Below, in pieces: positions 1-11,100 of a stretch of DNA of 64,000 nt. Location of the stretch: NCBI GenBank assembly GCA_013397865.1, contig VZTI01004542.1:1765489-1829488 (forward strand), in the 5' to 3' direction. Position 1 is the first letter of the stretch; every line of letters starts with the position of its first letter. Position numbers and translations under genes: made by a program. Origin of the DNA: Struthidea cinerea (taxonomy: Eukaryota > Chordata > Aves > Passeriformes > Corcoracidae). The notes below the pieces were generated by a model. The model worked only from the letters and a program-made list of their open reading frames with translations, ran no database searches and was not told the DNA's origin.

Positions 1-48
1 TGTGATTTCTTTTTTTTAACATATTTGACACACTTTTTAGGAACTTAC

Positions 49-155
49 CAGCAACATTGGCTCATGCTGCTGGTCTATTCACCCCTGAGCTCTGGGGTGC
101 TGATGAGCAGTGTCTGTACTTCAAAGGGTGCTAGAAATCACCCGTGCTTTACTTG
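49..155 (-). other. Candidate non-coding exon (107 nt), minus strand
   Basis: Read on the minus strand, the segment is preceded by a long pyrimidine-rich stretch ending CTCCTACAG and followed by a perfect donor, CTG|GTAAGT. All three frames have stops. If real, it would be an untranslated or lncRNA exon, or would hold a start near its 3' end (ATGAGCCAATG). It lies downstream of the candidate exon at 608-641 on the same strand. Both sites are good by eye, but chance pairs of this quality occur in tens of kilobases, so this is only a candidate. Confidence 0.2.
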
Positions 156-607
156 CTGTAGGAGACCGTGTGAAGAGAGAGTCAGAGAATCTGAATCAGG
201 CCCCTGAGCTGATCGACTCTGAGAAGGGTAAGATCAGAGAATATTTAATTAGGTTCCTAATTACAGCAGGCATTAACTGTCATAAAATCACCTGTGTTTG
301 GATCCCACAGCAATGTGAGCTGGAGATTTCAGAGATATGCATTGCATAGATACACACGATTATTCCTTTGGCTTGATCCCAGCTGCAAGAAAAGTGAGCT
401 GCACTATCAGTGACTGAAGATTTAACTCTAATGTGTCATTTGTTCTTTCCACGATAAAAACAATATGAAGGAATCACACATGGGCACAGATGGGTTCAAA
501 TGCCATCGAGACCCACAGTATTTCAATCCTAAAGTAAAATCAAAATAATTAAAAAATGGGATTACTATTGGAAAGCCCGTATGTTACCTGAAGAAAAAGC
601 ACCTTAC

Positions 608-641
608 CTCTCCATTCTGCATCCCTCCTAAAAATACAGTC
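608..641 (-). other. Candidate mini-exon (34 nt), minus strand
   Basis: On the minus strand the acceptor is TGTTCCTCTCAGCAG|GAC and the donor is GAG|GTAAGG, both close to consensus. The CAGCAG is a tandem (NAGNAG) acceptor that would allow a 34- or 37-nt form. Two frames are open. One reads TVFLGGMQNGE, and contains an ATG with G at -3. The reading that begins at the minus-strand ATG 16970 in the CpG-island exon ends with two nucleotides (AG), and this exon supplies the third base in that open frame. Frame agreement of this kind has a sizeable chance probability. No homology is recognised. Confidence 0.22.
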
Positions 642-1200
642 CTGCTGAGAGGAACAGACATTGTTTCTTCCACATGATTCTGACTAAGAGCCCAGAAAAT
701 GGGGAATCTACTAGAAATCAGGGGAATAACTCTGAAGGTCAAAAAAAAAAAATCAATCTGAAGTGTTTTCTACTCCTTGTTTGTCGGTCTCATCAGGCTG
801 ATAAAGCAGGAAAAAGCATCAAAAAATAGACTGGTTTTCTACAAAAAAAAAAGAGGTGCTAAAAATGTTTTTTCTTCACATAAGTAAAATTTTTCTTGAA
901 AATTTGGCTGGTTTTCCCTGAGGATTCAAAGTTCTGCAGCGGGTTCAGTAATTCTCAGTGTAAATGGACAAAAGAATACATTTGCTTCTCAAACATTTCC
1001 AATTTGTCCAGAACAGATCCCTATTCTTTTGAGAATAAAATTTCTGGCTGAACATTCTTTGACCAGAGTGAAGGAACATGTTCTTCAAAGAGGGATGGGG
1101 AGTTTCTCTTTTCCATGAACCCATTGGCTTCATTGGGTGGTGTAAAGGGACTGTCCAGCTGGACCCAGGGGTGTTGGGACATTTGCAGCAGATGCAAAAG

Positions 1201-1245
1201 CCTGAAATTCAAACTGCTGAAATTCAAAATGCTGAAATTTAGACA
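1201..1245. repeat. Short tandem repeat, period 15, three copies
   Basis: Three successive 15-mers share the core CTGAAATTCAAA (the third ends TTTAGA). On the plus strand they read as the pentads LKFKL, LKFKM, LKFRQ. This is a small imperfect minisatellite. It sits in a 96-codon open frame with no other coding character. Confidence 0.7.
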
Positions 1246-2517
1246 AAGCTTCCTGACAGCAGCATTTCTGGGGCTGAAGGACAGGATCTTGAGGGGATGG
1301 ACAGAAACCTCATCAGTGGGGTTGCTGAAAAGCAAAGACAAACTGCTGTCAGTAACCTGTAAGCGTGAGCCTGCGCTGACTGTACCGCTGAGCCAGAAGT
1401 TTTAGGAGATCTTGCTTTAACCCTTCTATGAATTAAAGATGGAAAAGACACCACAGCATGGCAGGAGGGGGTCAGTGATGCTGTTGGTTTCCAACTTGCA
1501 CAGGGTGTGAGGAGCAGCTTGTTCTCTACATCAGCCCGGTGGCAGGTAGATTAAACATCAGCTGGTATCTGGCTGCTGAAAAGAGCATCCAAATGCCACC
1601 CAGCATTAAGGGGATAAGGCCAAGGCTGCCAGGAGATGTTAAATCCAGGGAACTTCATCTGCCTGTGCGTTTCTCTTGAGTCATTGTTGCTTTTGCAGTG
1701 GAGGAGCCCTTCACTGCAGGCAGAGCTGAATGCTGCAAGCCTCGGGGAGCATTGGGCTGATGAAATATAGATGGGAGCCAGGCAGGCTCCTCAGGCCGGG
1801 TAAATACATGCACGGTAACTGACTCCACCTTCAAGCAAGAAATGCTCTGCATGAGGGTGCCGAACAGGCTTGTTTGGTAAAGTGTGATATGCACAATTGA
1901 CTCAGCAATCACTGAGGAAAAAAGAAAGAAAACCCCTCCTGCGTGATGAGTAACTGAGTAGTAACTAACAGATAACTCCATTTTCAACCTTTCACCCTTT
2001 TTACTCCACCTATTTTCTATCACTCACTCAGATGCTATCTCTGATGTCCTGTGGAAGGAGCACCTGATGAAAGCAGATGCAGTACGGGCACAGTATCCCA
2101 ATCCAAACCCCTTGCAGTCTCCACAACACTCCCAAAGAAAACATCTGCCTACCTGGAACCAGCAGGAAATGGAGTTGCTGATGCACAGATCGTGCCATGG
2201 CAACAAGCCAATGGCCAATGGTTACTATCGTAATGAACATTTGGTAGCAGCCCTTTTCCAGCTGCAGGGACAGGCATTCTCACTGGGATGCTCCAAGTTC
2301 ATGCAAACCTCAACAGCTGCTCCCTGTGAAATTACTAAAGGCTTTGAGGGTCCTGCCTGTCCTCTCTCTACCAGCCAGATCCTGGGAGATCTCTGCCTTT
2401 ATGTGTTTTAACCACACATGACTGGTCAGAACAAGCCTCTGCTTCTGCAACCACAGTAAATGAATTATTTCTAGGCACCTCTCAGGAGCCTCCCATGCTT
2501 AACTGGATCTCCCTCAC

Positions 2518-2541
2518 CTGGAGCAAGCAAGACTCCTCTTC
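2518..2541 (-). other. Candidate 24-nt microexon, minus strand
   Basis: The minus strand shows a pyrimidine-rich acceptor (TTTCATCTTCTCACCAG|GAAGAGG) and, 24 nt later, the donor CAG|GTGAGG. The length is a multiple of three and the open frame reads EEESCLLQ. Vertebrate neuronal genes do use microexons of this size. However, without transcript or conservation data this is no better than a pair of good-looking splice motifs inside a presumed intron. Confidence 0.12.
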
Positions 2542-3050
2542 CTGGTGAGAAGATGAAACCTGAATGACCACACCTGTCAAGGGCAAGGCACAAGTCCAGA
2601 CATGAGCAAACAGGGCCAGATGGATGTGAAATGAAGCCACGTAGGAAGACTCTGAACTGAACTCCCATGTAGATTGAACCTCATGATGGAATCTCACAGT
2701 GGAAACAGCAGAAGCATCTCCTGCTCAAATAGGAATTTGAAATATTTCGAAACAGATACTGAAAATTACTTTTGCTAACAGCAGGGATGAAATTCACCCC
2801 AAACTCACTCAGCTCCAAGCTGCATTTATGGACAAATTAGTAATGCCTGGTATCCTATATCTGCCCACTAATTAACTCAGCAGCCGCTGCCACAGTTAAT
2901 CAGGGAAGCAGCCTCATTATCCCCAGCATCCCCACAGGGCAGGGATCCACCAGCTGCCACCTCCCACGTGCTGCAAAGGCAGGGCAAGGAGCTGCTGGTT
3001 TTGCTGCTGTCGAAAGGCCACTGAAGCCCCTGCCAGCTCCCCGGGGAAAA

Positions 3051-3086
3051 GTGGGTGTCTATGGGTGCCTATGGGTGTCTGTGGGG
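3051..3086. repeat. Short GGGTGTCTAT-type tandem repeat, period 12 or less
   Basis: Three adjacent near-copies of a GGGTG(T/C)CTATG motif are followed by a G run. This is a minor G-rich minisatellite with no associated gene. Confidence 0.5.
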
Positions 3087-4975
3087 GGATGGCCCCAAGC
3101 CCTGCACCACCACTCCTGCAGCCAAACAGCTTTTCCCATTCAGGGGAGATCCCTCCACAGAGAGTTCCTCCCACACACTTTGCACTGATGGAAAGGAGGG
3201 ATTAAAGGAAGAAGCTGAACAAGAGCTACACTTATTAATTGGGAAAAGACAAAGGTTGTCTCCTGTAATTCAGGTGCCACAGACTCTAATGGGGCCCTGA
3301 GCCTCCATCCCACAGCTCTCAGGCTGCTGCGTTTCCAAAGCATTAGAAGGGGAAAATCCTCTCATTCAGGAAGATGTGCAGGAGATCAAGACCCCTGGGG
3401 AGGGTCTGTTCCGAGCTGACCTGTCTGCCTGGGGGGTTTAATTCCAAGCTGTGGGGTTGGCAGGCTGGGCATTCCTTCCCATTTGAGGGAAAACCCGTCT
3501 AGCACAGATGTGAAACCTTCGTTTGCTTCCTCACTTGCCGTGCACTTCTGCTGAGCCACATGGGCTCACATGCTGTAAGCCTGCCAAAATCACAGCATTA
3601 TTTCATAGCACGTATGAGGGAAAAAAACCCTCAACAACAGTTAATTTAATAATTACAATGAGGCCCTGCATTTTTCAGTACACTGTTGGGAGATGGAAAT
3701 TCTGGATGGTCTTTTAATCAAATGGCTTATCTAAGTCTAGTAGGAATTAAAAACCATTTCAGAATTCGATTTTTAAATGTCAAAAGAAATATTTTCTTTT
3801 GGAAATCTTCCAGATGGAATATTTCCCAGTGTAAAAACTTTTTTCATAATTATGAAAAAAATTGAAATTGAAGAGCTACACTAGATGCTCTGAAAGAATG
3901 AAAAAGATGCCAAAATGATAGCAAACAACTTTCACCATGAACACACATCCCGCTTTAATAGCAGTCTTGATTTTTAATTTGATTTCAAATACGTTATGGA
4001 TCACAACCTTAGGGCTATAGATTAATCCAGATTTGCTCAGATGAGAATCCATCCATCAGCCCTGCTGTGACTATGTTCTTCTAATCAAATGCAATTAACA
4101 ATTGTCATGAAACACTAAAAAAAAACCATTTACAAACTGCTTAATGACCCCCATAAACTGAACTGATTCATGTAATTTCTGAAATCAAGTTTCAGTTAGG
4201 TCCAAAGAATAATGAAAACACAAATTCTGCTGCAGACATTTCACCTCTAGTCTGAGCAAGGAAGATAAATATGATCCCTTTTTTCCTTACCATTGGGAAA
4301 AAAATGCATTGTTTTGTTTAGCAAGTGTTGGCCGGTTGGCTCAGGCTGTGAGGAAGCAAAGCTTTGCTTGCATGTTTGCTCACAGGCATTTCTACAGGCT
4401 TCTCTCTCATAGGATGCTACCATCAAACTCCAGAAATATTTCATAAAATTATGGCAAAATTTGACCTAATTTATAGATAAAACAACCAGAAGCCAATTCT
4501 CAGTGATGATTATGTATTAAAATAAATGCAGTCCAATGCAAGGACTAAACTCCCCTTGCAGCAAGGATGGAAATCCTGTCTCTCCTTCCTCTGTCTGAAC
4601 CTTCACATGACCCAGTGGGACCAGCACCTCTTCACCCAGCCAGTCCATTTCCTCCAGGCTGGATGGCCTCCCTGCCTGCTAGGTGGCCTGGTGCTTTCAG
4701 GACAGATTATCCAGCATCTCTGCAGATCACAGCAGCATTTCAATCAAGTTGATTTCTTTTCTCTGTTTATACTTACACCAACGAGATCAGAGACATTTTT
4801 CCAAACTTTTCCTTTGATCACAGGGCAGATTTGCATGCCTGTTTTGGACACTCAGACAATGAAGGGAACTTCTTTTTCCTGCTCAAACATGTCTTTTCTG
4901 ACAGCATAAAGTGACTAAATGTCCCAGGCCAAGCTGTGCTGCTGTGACACTCCCTACAGTCACAGCCCACAGATC

Positions 4976-5120
4976 AACCCTCTCAACCTCTCACACTTTT
5001 GGCCTCTACCTCTAATCCCAACTCTCCTCCTGCCTCTGCCTTTATCCTATAACTCATCACAAATCCCTTTCCCCTCTCTTCTCTCTGCCTGCACCTCCAT
5101 CCATCACTGCCTCTCCCAGG
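4976..5120. repeat. C/T-rich low-complexity tract
   Basis: About 145 bases are strongly dominated by C and T on the plus strand (purine-rich on the minus strand). The open frame through it (start 4919) has a biased Ser/Leu/Pro composition that reflects base content and not a protein family. Confidence 0.55.
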
Positions 5121-8100
5121 GTTTTGGGGGTGTGTGGGAGGAGAGCCTGGAGCTGTTCTGTGAACACACAGACCTCAGGTGTTGGCTCCCCTCACAACCA
5201 GCCTCTGAGCCCCTGCAACAGCCTCTGAATTCCACAGGGTCTCTGACAACTCAGCCTGACCCCCATCCGCAAACCCCACCTCCCTTAGCACTCCCACATC
5301 TTGGCTCCAGAAAGGAGGAACCCAAACCCACGTCCTGATGGTGCCTTTTTGTTAAAACCCACAAAGCTATTTTGGGTCTGTTTGTAGGGTACAGCCAGAT
5401 GTATTCAAACAGAGACTGATTTCACCAGCACAAACTTGTCCTCACATAACTTCGTTTTCATCCAGACAGAAGCTTTTCAAGCCACAGCAACGAAACCCTT
5501 TCAATATTTAATCAGCTGCGTGGCCTGGAACAGCAGGGACCAGCAGCAGCTGCCTGGCACAGCGCGGGCGAGGGGGGATGGGGGCTCTCATCCTCACCAA
5601 GCCTCTCTCCATCCTCAGAACTTGCCTCCTCTACGGATTTGCTGTGGAGAAAGCCAAACGGGAGCCCTGCTTCAGCCTTCTGCTTTAGCTGTGACAGCTT
5701 TCAAACTTCATGGCTTTGAAGCACCTTATTTTTCATTCCTCCCTTCCAAATCCCCTGACGCTTTCCAGGTGTAAATCTTACTTCCTTTCCTGCTGATGGC
5801 TGGGAAATTGCTGTGCTCGGCGCCCTGTAATTGTGAGTCAGCGGGACTTGAGCTCTCTCCCATTTCTTTCTGGTTTTAAAGCAGGCAGGGTGTAAGCTTT
5901 GGCTACAGAGAAGGCTTTGCAGAACTTGCAGGGTGTGTGTTGGGGCAAAATTGGGTTTTTCCTAATCTTTCCTCATTCCCTTAGTGCCTGTTCCATGTGT
6001 GTCAGAGGGATTACAGGAGTTGAAAGGACATCATCATCTGTTAGCTCTACAGCATTCAGCACAGACTCTGTTGGTAGCCACCACGCTTAAGGAGAGTTGC
6101 TTGGAAATAAAACCTTAAGGAGAGAACCCAAAGTGACCCGCTTTAGTCATGCTTGACTTTCCAAAATCATGACAAAACACCAAATGCTTTCTGGTCAGAA
6201 ACGGTCTTTGAATGTTTCCTACCAGAGCCCCTGAGCCCTGCAACCTGACAGTTTTGCAGTGTCTGAGCTCCTAAGAACAAAGGATCCTCTCCTGCTAGAA
6301 TTTTAAACAGATACTAATAACTAACCCTAAACACCCTTATCTAAAAGAAGGGGAAAAAAGCACCAAAAGCATATCCAATTAGTGATAAATAATAAGTACA
6401 AGATTAATTAAAATTACTCTGTTCTTAATTCCCATCCTCTGGCTCTGAGAATGCAAAAGGCATTCCCCAGCTTCCCAAGGGTGTCCCACCACAGTCCCCA
6501 GAGGGCCAGTGACTGGCAGTGGGGGCAGCAGGATTCGTCATGGATGTGCTGGCCCCACTGGAGATGGGCTCCCTGCTCCTTTCGTGCTGGTCACAGCCTG
6601 CCTGGGCTCACCAGGGAGGCTCAGCCTGCACCAAGCCCAGCAATTTTGGATCTGAATGGCAAGTGAAAAGACTCCTCATCTCCTCCTCAGTGCCAGGAAG
6701 TCTGACTTTTTCAACAGCAGCTACATATCAGGAGAAGAAACTTCTGGGATTTCTCAATCTGGGTCTTGTATAAATCATTTAACACCTCATTTGCAGGTGC
6801 TTATAATTAATGCACACTAGATCGCTGCAATGAAACAGTCCCGATAAAACACCTGAAATGCGCGGGGCTGCAAGCGCATCGGTTTAGGGGTGTAGAAGGA
6901 CAAATGAACCCCCCCAAGAAATGGCTGATTCCACCAGCTCCCACTCTCACTTTCAGTGGAAGCAGATGAGAGGAATTTGGGTCAGATTTCCTCCTTTGAA
7001 GTGGGCTGAAAGCATTTGAGAACCAGTTGCCATTTTGTAAAAAGCCCACACCTCTTGTGGCCCCAAGCAGCCATGGGCCCAAATAATCTCTTCTCCTACC
7101 TCCCATCTATCAGGGCAGAGAGAGCTCAGGACTTTGTGTACAGAGCAGAATTATCACTTTTTGCGTTTATTACGAGGTGCCATATCTCTCATAGCAGCCC
7201 ATCTATCTCTTATTCTGGTATAAGTCTGGAGAAATTCTACTTATTTTACTGGATTTACAGCCCTGAGAATAACATCAGGATCCACCCACCCAAGACAGTT
7301 TGTAAATCTAAAAGAACTTTCATCCATCAGTAGGAGCGTCCAGTGCAACACACCCTCTGTGCCAAGTACAGCTGGAGAAGAACTTTGCATACTTCCATTC
7401 TTGTCCCCCAAACCCTCAATCATCCTCAGGGAGGCATCCAATTTAATCTGCCTCTAACCTGATACCCCAGGTGTGCTCCTCCCCGGGGAGTGTGACTCAC
7501 AGGGGCTGTAGAACAAGGCGTGAAGGAGGATCATCACTACTTGTAGGATGCAACATAAATGAGGTTCCCCAAAGAGGTCACCACCACCTCCTCCACGGGG
7601 GTCTCCTCCAAGTGTCAAGGCAGAGGGGGGACACCAGGAGAGTCCTGCATGACTGAGAAGGGCTTGGATAGAACTTCAGGAGCTCAGGAAACTGTGAGCT
7701 GCAATAATTACAGCAGTTAATCTGCAGCAGCCTGACCACCTGCCACAAAGGGCAAGAGAAATGTCCCTTGGAGGAGGCAGGTTTTTCCCTGCTGCCTAGA
7801 GGGATATGGTGGGAGCAAACCCTGAGACACCACTTGTGTCCTGACAGAGGACCTGTCTTCAGTTTACCACTGTAGTACCTCGAGAGGAGGAGGGGTGTGA
7901 AGCACATCATGTGCAGGAGCAGATTGCCACCAATAGCACTTTCCCCATGGTCAAAAATACCCTGCAGGGATCTAATCAGCCTCTCACATTTTACAGAACA
8001 CCCCACAGAGATTATCTCCAGGCCAGGACTGGGAAAGTCTCCACATTGCAGTGGTGCTCAGAGGACACTTCCTACTCCCAGCCTGGGAGGGTGGGAGGCC

Positions 8101-11100
8101 AAGGAGGCAGCTGCTGTGCTGGCAGCTCAGTGGGAACACGGGCTTGAACAAATCCAACCATCACCCAGTGGGGAGCTGCTGAGTTCCAGCTCCCTGCAAC
8201 CTCATCTTCCACAAGAGCTGCTGTGAAGCACAGCAAAACATCGAGTGTGACTGGAAACACCGAATCTGTGAGAACTGAGCCCTCACAGTCCTGCAGCATC
8301 TCCTGGAGGAGCCCGCCCAGCACCAGGCTCGACACAGTCCTCATGCCAAGAGGTGTCTTGGAGCTGTACCTGGCTTCTCTTGGTCAGTTCTGATGTTGCC
8401 TGGGTCTTGGATTTGAGAAGGTAAGTCAGCAGCCCTACTGACTGTCTCCTCCACATCACAACTTGGTAGATCTCTACCACATTCCTCCCTATCTGTAGTC
8501 ATATCTCCAGGTTTGAGATAAGGTGAGCAGAAAACACCTCTGAAAACCTGTAGCCCCTCCCACTTTAATGAGGGAGATTAGAATACTTAAAGTACTCTCA
8601 CATTTCAACCACCTCCGAGCAAGAGAAGCCGTAATTTCTTCTACCACCCTGGCATTAGGGCAGTCGAGAATGTGCCCAGGTGAGCTTAGATACTGGGGAC
8701 TCTGATATCTGTTTGTAAAGATTCCCTGGGGTGGCACTAGAAAAAGAGAAGAATTGTCTTCAAAGTGCCCTGAGCTTCCCAGCTTCCTTGCCCTGACTTA
8801 AATCTCATTCATAAGAGGTTCTCCCCTCAGTTTTAACCCAGCTCCTCTCTTGAATCCAACAAAGCCAAGGGAATCTGCCAGGCCACGTCACTTCCTTCTC
8901 CCCCCAACACCAGTGAGTTTCCTCTGCCATAACCGTGATCGCTAAGTCGTGACTGCACGGGAAGAAGAAACAGGCTGAGCAGATGGGGTGTGCGGGAGGA
9001 AGCCCTCATTTAAAACGCAAATAGCTGGTGGTAATTTAGCAGATGTGGTAAGACAAATCTGGAGAGACAAGCATGAGGTGACAGGATTCCAATTTCAATC
9101 AAATAATGTGGAAGTCTCCCTGGCAAGGAAAGGTTTCATCTTCCATCTTCTTGATTACCTTGTCTTGAAGAGATGATGACTGATGCCAAGTGCCATCGCA
9201 GGAATGATCTGGAGTATTCTTCATTTAAGATCCCATAGGACTCCCTGCCCTCACCAAATGGATTTTTTTTCACAAGGGAAATCCATCCTCTATAACCCAA
9301 ATGTCCATAAGAAAATACTAAAATTCAATTAAATTAATAACACTCATTAATTCTCTAGCACATTCAATTCTGTTTCTATCCAGAAACAAAGAGCTTAGGA
9401 TCAGTTCTTCAATTCCCCATTATCAAATCAGGATGGCTCAGGAAATTTGGGACATTATAAACGTCTCTACATCCAGCATATTGTAATATTCATTTGGCCC
9501 TAGAATTTCTTCTTGGCAGAAGCACCAAAGTTATCACAGATGGGTATGAGGTTTTTCTCTTTATAAATATTACAGAGCCATTAATTAAACAGGGGAAATT
9601 AACTGTGCCAGGCAGCACTGCAGAGGGACAGGAAAGCACAGTCACTACTGGCCAGCATCTCAGACTGAATGTGGGAGAAGTGCACACAACATCAAACTGA
9701 CAGCAGAGATACTCCGGCATCAACATTACTGAAGGTTTTAGGAGATAATTCAACAAGAAAAATAATTTATAGACATTTCTGGTGCTCAGAAGCAATATTC
9801 CAGGAAATGTGGAATGAAGGATTTTCAATGTTTTGAAACAAACCATGGTGTTTTGATTAAAGGACACAAAAGCTGTCCTCTCTAAGATGATTTCCTCATA
9901 TTATCAACCCCTAAAGACAACAAATTGGGCAGTTCCTGCACTTGCACTCTCTCCTTCTTGCTCAGTGCTGGGATTTAGTCAGGCAAAGCCCCTTTCAGTT
10001 CCCCATGTTCTCTCCACCCCCTGTTTACCACACAGATTTGGTACAAAAGATTGTCCCCCTGAAACACATTTGAAACAAAACTCCAAGTCAAAACCTGCTG
10101 CTGAAGAGAGAAGGATCTTTTTCTTTAGATTTAATACAGCTGGTGCTTGAAACTTCTAGGTTTCTCTAGAATAATCACAAACCCCAAAGTGTCCTACTCT
10201 CAGTGTCACAGTATCTAACATCAAAGAGTAGGAAATGTGTGAGTTTTTAGCAAGTGGAGGTTTCTGCATGAATACATCATGAGAGGAATATTTTTATAAA
10301 CAAATCATCTCTGAAATGTTCTCCAGAACGAGTTTTAATTCTGCCTGTCATAAATAAGTCTAGAAAAAAAAAATTGTTTTGGTATCCCCAAACCAAATTC
10401 TGCACCAGTTTTTGGGTGAAACACAGGTCTGTCAAGAAGGTCATATCTTTGAACCTGTTAGAAAAATTGCCAGAGGATCACCACTCCTTTGTTTTTTCTG
10501 TTATGTACAGACCTTTGCAGATTCAACACAGCCAGATTGCAAAGGCTGCTCTTAGGTTTATTATTCCCTGATCCTCTTTAAACAAGGGCCCTAAATTCAT
10601 CCCTGGTATAAGAGCTCTGCTCTTATAGACACATCGGCTAAGATGCAGGACACCTATTTTGAGAATCCTGTGAGACACTGACTTGCAAACCTCTCATTTG
10701 GAGTAATCCAGTGTCCAGGACACCAGACAGCTCATGGTCCTAATAGTGTCCTGTGACACCCTCTTCCTTCCAAACATCTTTACCTGCACCTGTCTCTGTA
10801 TCAGCCACTAGCAGAAATTAGGGGACTGGTTTCAGTGAAAAATGCAGTTAGACTTCAGGACAGAGATAGTTCATCAGCTAGCAAAGCTGAGAGGCTTTAC
10901 GCATCAACTTAGGGGCAGGAATTTGTGAATGACTTCCCACAACTCCTGCAGTAACAAGCACAGGGCAGAAAAAGCAGCATTCAGGTACGAGCTCACATAG
11001 GACTACCCCACAGAAAACATCAGACCAAGCTGGAAATCACAAAGGAAAGAAAGATACAGGGTGGGCAATGGATCTGCCTGTGAGTGAGAGCTGGTCCGAC

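Noticed and set aside
8390..8426. GAGAAG|GTAAGTCAG, a perfect plus-strand donor
   Set aside because: Lies in a block inferred to be transcribed leftward, has no clear exon before it, and isolated donors are common.
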